Shown piece after piece: positions 25,356 to 33,854 of a DNA stretch of 64,000 nucleotides (position 1 is the first letter of the stretch; every line of letters begins with the position of its first letter). Under the pieces are notes generated by a model. The model worked only from the letters and a program-made list of their open reading frames with translations. It was not told the origin of the DNA and ran no database searches. Position numbers and translations under genes: made by a program. This DNA comes from Actinophytocola sp035634895. GTDB lineage: Bacteria; Actinomycetota; Actinomycetes; Mycobacteriales; Pseudonocardiaceae. The stretch covers positions 1 through 64,000 of the forward strand of contig NZ_DASQCC010000035.1 in NCBI RefSeq assembly GCF_035634895.1, read 5' to 3'.

Positions 25356-26189
25356 TCAAACGCGGACCGCCGCGTCGTAGAGCGTCTTCCTGCTCACGCC
25401 GGCCGCCGCGGCCACCTGTGCCGCCGCGTCCTTCAGCCGCATGCCCTCGTCGGCCAGGCGACGGACCTCCAGGGCCAACGCGTCCACGTCCTGTTCCCGC
25501 CGCGGCTCGGCCCCCGACAGCACCACCGTGATCTCCCCGCGCACCCCGTCCGCCGCCCAGTCCGCCAACTCGCGCAGGCTCCCCCTGCGGACCTCCTCGT
25601 AGGTCTTGGTCAGCTCCCGGCACACGGCCGCGCGGCGCTCCTCCCCCAGCACCTCGGCGGCGAGTGACAGCGTCGCCGCGATCCGGTGCGGCGACTCGAA
25701 GAACACGGCGGTGCGCGGCTCCTCCGCCAGCGCCGCGAAGAACCGCCGGCGCTCGCCGTCCTTGCGGGGCGCGAAGCCCTCGAAGCAGAACCGCTCACAC
25801 GGCAGTCCGGACAGGGCGAGCGCGGTCGTCACCGCCGAGGGACCCGGCAGGCAGGTGACCGGCAGGTCCCGCTCGACACAGGCCGCGACCAGGCGGAACC
25901 CCGGGTCGGACACGCTCGGCATGCCCGCGTCGGTGACCAGCAGCACCGTCTGCCCACCCTCGACCGCCGCGACCAGTCCCGCGAGCCGGCTCGTCTCGAC
26001 CGCGTCGTAGAACGACACCACCCGGCCGGCGATGGTGGCGCCGAGGGCCGCGGCCAGCGCACGGGTCTTGCGGGTGTCCTCCGCCGCGACCACGTCGGCG
26101 GTGGCCAGGGCCTCGACCAGGCGCGGGGACGCGTCCCGCGAGTCGCCGAGAGGGGTCGCGGCAAGGACGAGCCTGCCGGGTTCAGTCAT
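25356..26189 (-). CDS. rsmI: 16S rRNA (cytidine1402-2'-O)-methyltransferase
   Basis: Methylates the ribose of C1402 in the 30S decoding centre using SAM. The protein has 277 residues with the tetrapyrrole-methylase fold. LVLAATPLGDSRDASPRLVEAL opens the protein, and VVAAEDTRKTRAL and VLLVTDAGMPSVSDPG are family signatures. ALSGLPCERFCFEGFAPRK follows, and the C-terminal part has a small helix-turn-helix-like domain. The ATG at 26189 was chosen because the longer frame lacks homology. It is divergent from the protein mannosyltransferase gene, a pairing kept in mycobacteria. Confidence 0.94.
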   Translation of the reverse strand: MTEPGRLVLAATPLGDSRDASPRLVEALATADVVAAEDTRKTRALAAALGATIAGRVVSFYDAVETSRLAGLVAAVEGGQTVLLVTDAGMPSVSDPGFRLVAACVERDLPVTCLPGPSAVTTALALSGLPCERFCFEGFAPRKDGERRRFFAALAEEPRTAVFFESPHRIAATLSLAAEVLGEERRAAVCRELTKTYEEVRRGSLRELADWAADGVRGEITVVLSGAEPRREQDVDALALEVRRLADEGMRLKDAAAQVAAAAGVSRKTLYDAAVRV

Positions 26190-26253
26190 CACATCGCTCC
26201 GAGTTGGTGATCCAGACACGGACGCCACATCGCGCCGCCTACGATCCTTGCCC

Positions 26254-27825
26254 GTGAGTCTTACCGTCGATCGCGTGGCTGAGGTTTCGCCCAGCCTGGG
26301 TGGCGCGGGCGGTCGGCCGCTGTCCGAAGCCGACCTCGCCGAGATCCACCTGATCGGCAAGCCGATGCCCAAGGACAAGCTACGTGGCTGGCTGGTCGCG
26401 GGCTTTCTCGCGGTCTTCGGCGGCTTCGTGCGGCTGCAGAACCTCGGCTTCCCGACCGACCAGGGCACGCCCGTCTTCGACGAGAAGCACTACGTGCCGC
26501 AGGCGTGGGAGATGCTGCGCAACGGCGGCTACGAGGACAACCCCGCCTACGAGCTGACCGTCCACCCGCCGCTGGGCAAGGAGCTCATCGCGCTCGGCGA
26601 GTGGCTGTTCGGCTACAACGGCTGGGGCTGGCGGTTCGTCTCGGCACTGTGCGCCTCGCTCATGATTCTCATGATCATCCGGATCGCGCGGCGGCTGACC
26701 CGCTCGACGCTGCTCGGCGGCATTGCCGGCGTGCTCCTGATCTGCGACGGCGTGTCGCACGTGCAGGGCCGCATGGGGATGCTGGACATCTACCTGGCGT
26801 TCTTCGTGCTGATGGCGTTCGGCTGCCTGCTGCTTGACCGGGACCAGGTGCGTGGCCGGCTGGCGGTGTCCGTCCGCGAGGGCTGGGCTACGGAGTCGGT
26901 GTACGGCCCGTACCTCGGCTTCCGCTGGTGGCGGTTCCTCGGCGGCGTCTCGCTCGGGCTCGCCTGCGGGTCCAAGTGGTCGGGCGTGTTCTTCATCATG
27001 GCGTTCGGCCTGCTCACGGTTTTGTGGGACGCCTCGGCCCGGCGTGCCGCGGGGGTGGACCGGCCGTGGCGCGGGACGCTCTACAAGGACGTGCTGCCGG
27101 GACTGTGGGCGTTCGTGGTGGTCGGGATCCTCGTGTACCTGGCCACGTGGTGGGGCTGGCTGACCTCGGAGACGGGCGTCGACCGGCACCTGGCGGAGGA
27201 GTCCGTGCACCACGGCTGGTACGACTTCATCCCGCAGGCCCTGCGGTCGCTGTGGCAGTACTCCGGCAACGTGCTGAACTTCCACGAGCACCTGGTGACC
27301 CCGGTGACCGGGCAGCACCCGTGGGAGTCCAAGCCGTGGACGTGGCCGATGAGCCTGCGGCCGATGCTCTACTACTACGACGGCGGCACGGTCGCCTGCG
27401 GCGAGCAGCACTGCGTGAGCGCGACCATGCTGATCGGCACGCCCGCCCTCTGGTGGGTGTCGCTGCCGGTGCTGGGCTGGGGCCTGTGGCGGATGATCGG
27501 CCGACTGGACTGGCGCTACGCGGGCGTCGTCGTGGCGTACCTGGCGGGCCTGCTGCCGTGGTTCATGAACCTCGACCGGCAGATGTACTTCTTCTACGCG
27601 ACCCCGATGGCCGCGTTCCTCGTCCTCGGCATCGTGCTGGTCCTGGGCCAGATCATGGGCACCGTCCGCGACGGCTACGAACGACGCGGCACAGGCCTGC
27701 TCGTCGTCGCCCTGTACGTAGGCATCGTCGTGTCCAACTTCGTCTGGCTGTGGCCCATCCTGAACGGCGACTCGATCACCGAAACCCGCTGGCAACAGGA
27801 ACTATGGCTACCCTCCTGGCGCTAA
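26254..27825 (+). CDS. Dolichyl/polyprenyl-phosphate-mannose-protein mannosyltransferase (PMT family)
   Basis: Integral membrane GT39 enzyme of 523 residues that transfers mannose from polyprenyl-phosphate-mannose to Ser/Thr of secreted proteins. The N-terminal luminal motif TPVFDEKHYVPQAW (about 68-81) holds the catalytic acidic residue pair. HPPLGKELIALGEWLFGYNG follows, and about ten hydrophobic segments are visible. The GTG start at 26254 lies about 9 bases after a TACGAT -10 element, so the mRNA is probably leaderless. In M. tuberculosis the matching gene (Rv1002c) performs Sec-linked O-mannosylation. It converges with the kinase gene at 28 kb across a repeat array. Confidence 0.93.
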   Translation: MSLTVDRVAEVSPSLGGAGGRPLSEADLAEIHLIGKPMPKDKLRGWLVAGFLAVFGGFVRLQNLGFPTDQGTPVFDEKHYVPQAWEMLRNGGYEDNPAYELTVHPPLGKELIALGEWLFGYNGWGWRFVSALCASLMILMIIRIARRLTRSTLLGGIAGVLLICDGVSHVQGRMGMLDIYLAFFVLMAFGCLLLDRDQVRGRLAVSVREGWATESVYGPYLGFRWWRFLGGVSLGLACGSKWSGVFFIMAFGLLTVLWDASARRAAGVDRPWRGTLYKDVLPGLWAFVVVGILVYLATWWGWLTSETGVDRHLAEESVHHGWYDFIPQALRSLWQYSGNVLNFHEHLVTPVTGQHPWESKPWTWPMSLRPMLYYYDGGTVACGEQHCVSATMLIGTPALWWVSLPVLGWGLWRMIGRLDWRYAGVVVAYLAGLLPWFMNLDRQMYFFYATPMAAFLVLGIVLVLGQIMGTVRDGYERRGTGLLVVALYVGIVVSNFVWLWPILNGDSITETRWQQELWLPSWR

Positions 27826-27842
27826 CCCTCCCCCACAAGCCC

Positions 27843-28083
27843 GCGAGTCCCGCGTTCAGACATAGCGAGTCCCGCGTTCGCCCATAGCGAGTTGCGCTTT
27901 CGTGCCGATCTTGGTCGGGCCGGGTGCGCGAATCCGCAGTTCGGTACGTCTGAACGCGGGACTCACAGTGTTCGAACGCGCGACTCGCGGTGTCTTAACG
28001 CGCGACTCGCGGTGCTCAAACGCGGGACTCGGTATGCGCGAACGCGGGACTCGCGGTGCTCGAACGCGGGACTCGCGGAGTTA
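27843..28083. repeat. 22-bp period repeat array, inverted arms, between convergent genes
   Basis: Six copies of GAACGCGGGACTCGC-like sequence begin at 27952, 27974, 27996, 28018, 28040 and 28062, exactly 22 bases apart. Three copies in the opposite orientation (GCGAGTCCCGCGTTC and a degenerate one) begin at 27843, 27865 and 27887, also 22 apart. The arms can pair across a 60-base spacer. The array directly abuts the TAA stop of the kinase gene and starts about 18 bases after the PMT stop. Confidence 0.93.
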
Positions 28084-29901
28084 GCGGGGGTTGATGTGGG
28101 CGCGGGACACGATCTGGGTGACCGGGCCGGCGGTCTCCTGGCCGGCGCGTGCGATCCAGGCCGTCATCTCGCGTTGGACCGCGGCCAGGGTTGGGCGGCG
28201 GGCGGGGTCCTTGTCCAGGGACGCGGTCAGCAGCCGTAGGTGGGTGCTGCGGCGCGGTAGGTGGGACAGGGGTTCCGCCTTGGCCGCGGCCATCAGGGCC
28301 GCCATCGCGTTCTCGCGGACGCCGCGTGGTGGGTGACCGGCCAGCGCGAAGCTGACCGTCGCCGCCAGCTGCCAGGCGTCGGACGCCGGGGTGGCGGCGA
28401 CGCCGGTCGCCGTCTCCGGCGCGAGGAAGTCGGGCGTGCCGACCATCATTCCCGCGGCGGTCAGCGTCTGGTCGCCCTTGGACCTGGCGATGCCGAAGTC
28501 GATCAGGTGCGGCATGCCCTCCGGGTCGACGATCACGTTCGCCGGCTTGACGTCGCGGTGCAGCACGCCCTTCGCGTGGGCCGCGGTCAGCGCGCCGGCC
28601 ATCGTCAGCCACAGCCGCGCGGCCTGCAGGTCCGACAGGGCGCCCTGCCCGTGCACGACCTCCGCCAGCTGCTCGCCCTCGATGTACTCCATGATCAACC
28701 CGAGGCCGTCGCCGTCGGACACGATGTCGTACACCCGCACGCAGTTCGGGTGATGCACGGCCGCCAGCGCCCGCGCCTCCCGCAGCATCCGCTCCTCGGT
28801 CTCCGCGTCCGGCGCGTGCGCCATCTTGATCGCGACGGTCCGGTTGAGCTGCGTGTCCTTCGCGAGCCACACGGTGCCGAACCCGCCGGTGCCGAGCTGA
28901 CGCAGCTTCTGGAACCGGTTCCCGGCCGCCCGGATGATCGACGTCGGCTTCTCCGACGGGAACGGCAGCGGACCGGGGTCGGCCGCCAGCGCGGCGAGTG
29001 CCTGCCGGTCCGGCACGGGCTCCGGCATCCGCGGCGCCACCCTGGTCGGCGGGGGCATGCGCGCCGGCTGCACGGGAGGCGGCGGCTGGTAGGGCTGCGG
29101 CTGCTGCGGTGCCTGGTACGGGGGCGGCCGCTGCTGCGACGGCTGCTGCGCGACCGCGTCCTGCTTGTACCGCTTCTCGATCACCGACCAGCTCGGCGGA
29201 CCCACGATGAGCAGCGGCAACAACCCCAGCACGCTCGCGAGCAGCAGGCCGATCCACATGTACGTCGCCACGTTCACGGCCACCGCCGCGCTCAGCAGCA
29301 GCGCCGCCACGAACGGGAGCCAGAGCAGCCGGCCGGGCCACTTCGGACCGCGCCGGAACGCCATCCGCGCCTGCAGCCACACGAACAGCACCGCGATGCC
29401 CGGAATCACGAGCAGCATCGCGTACCGCAGGGCCAGCATCGGGCCACTCTCGAACGGGTGGAACAGCACGTCGTAGACGGTGGCGCGGCCACCGAGGTAG
29501 GAGGACTGGGCGTCGACCCCGCAGAACTTCTGCGTGATCGAGTCGGCCTCCCCGATGGTCAGACCGGTGTTCGAGTTGAAGGGCTTGACCGGGGGCTCCG
29601 CGACGGTGTTGTGGAACACCGTCCGGAACGTCTCCGACGCGCCCATCGTGTACAGCCACGGCAGGATGAACGCGAACGCGCCCCCGAACAGCCCGAACAC
29701 CGACAGCGTCACCGGGTTGTAGGTGTTGCCCGTGCCCTTGCGGACCAGCGCGATCAGCACCGCGCCGAGCGGCGGCAGCAGCCCGACCAGGAACCCGGCC
29801 ATGATCGTCGCCCACACCCAGTCGCCGGGGCAGAAGGCCGGCTGGAAGATGGTGTGCGCGAGAGAGAGCAGGGAACTACCCATCTCGACGAGCAGGTTCA
29901 C
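28081..29901 (-). CDS. Membrane-first Ser/Thr protein kinase (PknB-like catalytic domain)
   Basis: Eukaryotic-type kinase of 606 residues with reversed domain order. The N-terminal 230 residues hold about five membrane segments (e.g. ATIMAGFLVGLLPPLGAVLIA). A proline/glutamine-rich linker follows (about 245-305), then the kinase domain from FQKLRQLGTGGFGTVWLAKD to the C-terminus. Catalytic motifs are intact: Lys in VAIKMA, HRDVKPANV, DFGIA and a TPDFLAPE activation segment. Most actinobacterial PknB kinases instead have an N-terminal kinase and a C-terminal extracellular sensor. No PASTA repeat is present. The GTG start follows GGGAGGGAGGG. It stands alone. Confidence 0.9.
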   Translation of the reverse strand: MNLLVEMGSSLLSLAHTIFQPAFCPGDWVWATIMAGFLVGLLPPLGAVLIALVRKGTGNTYNPVTLSVFGLFGGAFAFILPWLYTMGASETFRTVFHNTVAEPPVKPFNSNTGLTIGEADSITQKFCGVDAQSSYLGGRATVYDVLFHPFESGPMLALRYAMLLVIPGIAVLFVWLQARMAFRRGPKWPGRLLWLPFVAALLLSAAVAVNVATYMWIGLLLASVLGLLPLLIVGPPSWSVIEKRYKQDAVAQQPSQQRPPPYQAPQQPQPYQPPPPVQPARMPPPTRVAPRMPEPVPDRQALAALAADPGPLPFPSEKPTSIIRAAGNRFQKLRQLGTGGFGTVWLAKDTQLNRTVAIKMAHAPDAETEERMLREARALAAVHHPNCVRVYDIVSDGDGLGLIMEYIEGEQLAEVVHGQGALSDLQAARLWLTMAGALTAAHAKGVLHRDVKPANVIVDPEGMPHLIDFGIARSKGDQTLTAAGMMVGTPDFLAPETATGVAATPASDAWQLAATVSFALAGHPPRGVRENAMAALMAAAKAEPLSHLPRRSTHLRLLTASLDKDPARRPTLAAVQREMTAWIARAGQETAGPVTQIVSRAHINPR

Positions 29902-30027
29902 CGGCCCTCCCTCCCTTTCCGTTCATCAGACCAGACGTCCACGTCGAAGGTTCCCCCCTATGTCGACCTGTTATGTCGACGTTGAGGACAGTGACCAGGT
30001 TGCCGCGACGGGCTAGGTTCAGTACCC

Positions 30028-31977
30028 ATGGGTAGCTACCAGGACGCGTACCAACGAAGCCTCGCGGACCCGGACGCCTTCTGGCTGGCGGCCGCCGACT
30101 CGATCGACTGGGTGTCCCCGCCGACCAGAGCCCTCGACGACAAGACGGCTCCGCTGTACCGATGGTTTCCCGACGGCGTGCTGAACACGTGCCACAACGC
30201 GCTCGACCGGCACGTCGACGGCGGCCGGGGCGACCGGACCGCGCTCATCTACGACTCGCCGGTGACGGGTAGCAAGGCGTCGTTCACCTACCGTGAGCTG
30301 AGGGACGAGGTCGCGACGTTCGCGGGCGCGTTGCGCTCGCTCGGTGTGGGCAGGGGCGACCGGGTGATCATCTACATGCCCATGGTGCCACGAGCGGCCG
30401 TCTCGATGCTCGCCTGCGCCCGCCTCGGCGCGGTGCACTCCGTGGTATTCGGCGGGTTCGCCCCCAAGGAGCTGGCCAGCCGGATCGAGGACGCCACGCC
30501 GAAGGTCATCGTCGCGGCGTCGTGCGGCATCGAGCCGACGCGGGTCGTCGAGTACAAGCCGATCATCGACGAGGCGCTGGCCGGCACCATCCACCAGCCG
30601 GACAGGGTGGTCGTCCTGCAGCGTGACGCGGCCCGCGCGACCCTCGGTGACCGGGACGTCGACTGGGACGAGCTGGTCGCCGGCGCGTCGCCCGCCGAGT
30701 GCGTGCCGGTCAACGCCACCGACCCGCTCTACATCCTGTACACGTCCGGCACGACCGGTAAGCCGAAAGGCGTGGTCAGGGACAACGGCGGACACGCGGT
30801 CGCGCTGGCCTGGTCGCTGCCCAACATCTACGACATCCATCCCGGCGACGTGTGGTGGACCGCGTCGGACGTCGGCTGGGTCGTGGGTCATTCCTACATC
30901 GTGTACGCCCCGTTGCTGGCCGGCGCAACGTCCGTGTTGTACGAGGGCAAGCCGGTCGGCACCCCCGACGCGGGCGCGTTCTGGCGGGTGATCTCCGAGC
31001 ACGGGGTGAAGGCCCTGTTCACCGCGCCGACCGCGTTCCGGGCGATCAAGCGGGTAGATCCATCCGCGGCCGAGGTGGCGAAGTACGACCTGTCCGGTTT
31101 CCGGACACTTTTCCTCGCCGGCGAGCGGCTGGACCCGGAGACGTACCACTGGGCGAGCGAGAAGCTGGGCGTGCCGGTGGTCGACCACTGGTGGCAGACG
31201 GAGACGGGCTGGGCGATCTGCGCGAACCCGCGTGGCCTCGACGACCTGCCGATCAAGGCCGGCTCGCCGTCGGTGCCGGTGCCCGGCTACGACGTCCGGA
31301 TCCTGGACGCCGACGGCAACGAGATGCCGCGCGGCGGTGAGGGCGCGATCGCCATCCGGCTGCCGTTGCCGCCGGGCACGCTGCCGACGCTGTGGGGTGA
31401 CGACGACCGGTACGTCGAGTCGTACCTGTCCCGGTACCCCGGCTACTACCTGACCGGCGACGGCGGCTACGTCGACGAGGACGGCTACGTGTTCGTCATG
31501 GGCCGCACCGACGACGTGATCAACGTGGCCGGGCACCGGCTGTCGACGGGGTCGATGGAGGCCGTGCTGGCGTCGCATCCTGCGGTGGCGGAGTGTGCGG
31601 TGATCGGCGTCGCGGACGCGGTGAAGGGGCAGCTGCCGCGCGGGTTCGTGGTGCTCAAGGCCGGTGTGGAGATCGACGAGGCAACGCTGCGCGCCGAGCT
31701 GGTGGCCGCGGTGCGCCGGGACATCGGGCCGGTGGCGGCGTTCCGGGACGTGTCGGTCGTGGACGGGCTGCCGAAGACGCGGTCGGGCAAGATCCTGCGC
31801 AAGACCATGCGGGGCATCGCCAACGGCCGTGACGAGCCGGTCCCGTCGACGATCGAGGACCCGACCGTCCTCGACGCACTGCGCCCAATCCTCCACGCCG
31901 CCGACCACACCCCGAACGCCGCCGACCACGCCGCGAATCAAGCGGCCGGTCAAGCCGCGAATCAAGCGGTCACCTGA
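30028..31977 (+). CDS. Propionyl-/acetyl-CoA synthetase (PrpE-like)
   Basis: AMP-forming short-chain acyl-CoA synthetase of 649 residues. YILYTSGTTGKPKGVVRDNG (about 234-253) is the ATP-binding motif, WWTASDVGWVVGHSYIVYAP is typical for AcsA/PrpE, and TRSGKILRKTMRGIANG holds the acetylatable active-site Lys. The opening YQDAYQRSLADPDAFWLAAA resembles PrpE more than AcsA, so propionate is the likelier substrate. The last 25 residues are a low-complexity tail of repeated NAADHAANQA units, unusual for this enzyme. The gene stands alone and ends next to a repeat array shared with the convergent lpd gene. Confidence 0.9.
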   Translation: MGSYQDAYQRSLADPDAFWLAAADSIDWVSPPTRALDDKTAPLYRWFPDGVLNTCHNALDRHVDGGRGDRTALIYDSPVTGSKASFTYRELRDEVATFAGALRSLGVGRGDRVIIYMPMVPRAAVSMLACARLGAVHSVVFGGFAPKELASRIEDATPKVIVAASCGIEPTRVVEYKPIIDEALAGTIHQPDRVVVLQRDAARATLGDRDVDWDELVAGASPAECVPVNATDPLYILYTSGTTGKPKGVVRDNGGHAVALAWSLPNIYDIHPGDVWWTASDVGWVVGHSYIVYAPLLAGATSVLYEGKPVGTPDAGAFWRVISEHGVKALFTAPTAFRAIKRVDPSAAEVAKYDLSGFRTLFLAGERLDPETYHWASEKLGVPVVDHWWQTETGWAICANPRGLDDLPIKAGSPSVPVPGYDVRILDADGNEMPRGGEGAIAIRLPLPPGTLPTLWGDDDRYVESYLSRYPGYYLTGDGGYVDEDGYVFVMGRTDDVINVAGHRLSTGSMEAVLASHPAVAECAVIGVADAVKGQLPRGFVVLKAGVEIDEATLRAELVAAVRRDIGPVAAFRDVSVVDGLPKTRSGKILRKTMRGIANGRDEPVPSTIEDPTVLDALRPILHAADHTPNAADHAANQAAGQAANQAVT

Positions 31978-31987
31978 CCGAACACTC

Positions 31988-32124
31988 GCGAGTCCCGCGT
32001 TCAAACACCATGAGTTGCGGTTTCGTGCACATCGACCTGCATGAAACCGCAACTCAGTATGTGCGAACGCGGGACTCGCTATGTCTGAACGCGGGACTCG
32101 CGGGTGTGTGAACGCGGGACTCGC
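31988..32124. repeat. Second 22-bp period repeat array between convergent genes
   Basis: Two forward units (GCGAGTCCCGCGTTC at 31988, ATGAGTTGCGGTTTC at 32010) face four reverse units (GAAACCGCAACTC at 32043; GAACGCGGGACTCGC at 32065, 32087 and 32110), spaced 22-23 bases. GAGTTGCGGTTTC and GAAACCGCAACTC form a perfect 13-bp stem at the centre. The last unit abuts the stop codon of the lipoamide dehydrogenase gene. Confidence 0.93.
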
Positions 32125-32127
32125 GGG

Positions 32128-33513
32128 TTAGAGGTTGATCATGTGGCCGGCCAGGCCGTGGATGGCTTCCTTGACGGCCTCGCCCAGGGTTGGGTGGGCG
32201 TGGATGTTACGGGCCATCTCGTGGACCGTGAGGTCCCATTGCTGGCCCAGGGTCAGCTCGGGAAGGAGCTCGGTGACGTCCGGGCCGATGAGGTGGCCGC
32301 CGAGCAGCTCGCCGTACTTCTTGTCCGAGAGCAGCTTGACGAAACCGCGGGCGTCGCCGAGGCCGTGTGACTTGCCGTTGGCGGTGAAGGGGAACTTGGC
32401 GACCTGGACGTCGAAGCCGGCCTCGCGGGCCTGCTCCTCGGTGTAGCCGAAGCTCGCGATCTGCGGCTGGCAGTAGGTCGCGCGCGGCACCATCCGGTAG
32501 TCGATCGGCATGGTCTCGGCGCCGGCGATGCTCTCGGCCGCGACGATCCCCATGGCCTCGGCGTTGTGCGCGAGCATGAGCTTCGCCGTGACGTCGCCGA
32601 TCGCGAAGATGTGCTCGACGTTGGTGCGGCAGTACTCGTCGACGTCGATCGCGCCGCGGTCGGTGGTCGCCACGCCGGCGGCCTCGAGCCCGTAGCCCTC
32701 GATGTTCGGTGCGAACCCGATGGCCTGCAGGACCTTGTCGGCCTTGAGCGTCTTGCGCTCGCCGTTGGCGGAGACCTCGACGGTGACCTGGTCACCCGAG
32801 TCGTCGATGGACTCGACGCGGGTGGAGGTCAGGACGGTGACGCCGAGCTTGCGGTAGTGCCGCGCCAGCTCCTTGGAGACCTCGACGTCCTCCAGTGGCA
32901 CGAGCCGGTCCAGGAACTCGACGATCGTGACGTCGACGCCGTAGTTGGCGAGCACGTAGGCGAACTCGACGCCGATCGCGCCCGCCCCGGCGATGATCAT
33001 GCTGCCGGGCAGTTCGGGGGTGAGGATCTGCTCCTCGTAGGTGACCACGCGCTCGGACAGCTTGGTGCCCGGCAGCAGCTTGGTCTTCGCGCCCGCGGCG
33101 ATGATGCAGTTGTCGAAGGTGACGGTCTCGCCGTTCACCTCGATGCTGTTCGGGCCGGTGAAGGTGCCACGCCCGGTGAACTCGGTGATCGAGTTCTTCT
33201 TCATGAGGTAGTGCACGCCCTTGACCCGCCCGTCCGCGACGGTGCGGCTGCGCGCGTGCGCGACCCCGAAGTCGAACCGGACGGTGCCGTCGACCTCGAT
33301 GCCGAAGGTCTTCGCCTCGTTGTTGAAGATGTGCGCCAGCTCCGCGTTGCGCAGAAGCGCCTTGGACGGGATGCAGCCCACGTTGAGGCAGACCCCGCCC
33401 CAGTACTTCTCCTCGATGACCGCGGTCGAGAGCCCGAGCTGCGTCGCCCGAACCGCGGCCACGTACCCACCCGGCCCTGCGCCGAGAACCACGACATTGA
33501 AATGTGTACTCAC
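32128..33513 (-). CDS. lpdA: Dihydrolipoyl dehydrogenase
   Basis: FAD enzyme of 461 residues that reoxidises dihydrolipoamide in 2-oxoacid dehydrogenase complexes. The FAD motif is VVVLGAGPGGYVAAV (about 7-21), the redox disulfide is GGVCLNVGCIPSK (about 40-52), and the NAD motif is IAGAGAIGVEFAYVL. The C-terminal active-site pair is HAHPTLGE. ATG at 33513 has no strong ribosome site visible. No E1 or E2 gene is nearby, as is common for actinobacterial lpd. It diverges from the das-like operon. Confidence 0.95.
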   Translation of the reverse strand: MSTHFNVVVLGAGPGGYVAAVRATQLGLSTAVIEEKYWGGVCLNVGCIPSKALLRNAELAHIFNNEAKTFGIEVDGTVRFDFGVAHARSRTVADGRVKGVHYLMKKNSITEFTGRGTFTGPNSIEVNGETVTFDNCIIAAGAKTKLLPGTKLSERVVTYEEQILTPELPGSMIIAGAGAIGVEFAYVLANYGVDVTIVEFLDRLVPLEDVEVSKELARHYRKLGVTVLTSTRVESIDDSGDQVTVEVSANGERKTLKADKVLQAIGFAPNIEGYGLEAAGVATTDRGAIDVDEYCRTNVEHIFAIGDVTAKLMLAHNAEAMGIVAAESIAGAETMPIDYRMVPRATYCQPQIASFGYTEEQAREAGFDVQVAKFPFTANGKSHGLGDARGFVKLLSDKKYGELLGGHLIGPDVTELLPELTLGQQWDLTVHEMARNIHAHPTLGEAVKEAIHGLAGHMINL

Positions 33514-33854
33514 GACGCAACCCTAGGCGAACCGGACGGGTGCGCGCCGCGCGCGTCGGATCGACCCCGCACATTTCGTACCTGCCGACCGGTTGGTTGA
33601 GCGACTTTCACGTTTGAACGTTCACAACAACCGCCCAGGACCCGGTGACAACGATGTCCGTGGACAGTTCTCGCACCAATCTTGCATCTCGTTGCCTGTC
33701 AACGAAAACGGACGGGCAACAGCTTGCCCGATTGTCTTGACAGTGGGCGGTCGCGGTACCAAGGTTCTCCCATTGGTCTAAACCACTAGGTCTATACCAG
33801 TAGGTCTGAACCACTGAGTGGACGCGCGGCCAGCGCAACGGAAGGACAAAGATC
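33514..33854 (+). promoter_or_regulatory. Divergent promoter region with triple DasR-type site
   Basis: The 340-base spacer holds no gene. At 33772-33787, 33786-33801 and 33800-33815 three overlapping 16-mers (ATTGGTCTAAACCACT, CTAGGTCTATACCAGT, GTAGGTCTGAACCACT) match the DasR dre consensus built on TGGTCT-N2-ACCA, each 14 bases from the next. They end 40 bases before the binding-protein gene, whose ribosome site is GGAAGGA. DasR binds such sites when GlcN-6-phosphate is low, repressing GlcNAc and chitin genes. Confidence 0.9.

Noticed and set aside
27843..28083. CRISPR array
   Set aside because: Period is 22 bases, with no unique spacers of 30 or more bases, and units face both ways; no cas gene is present.
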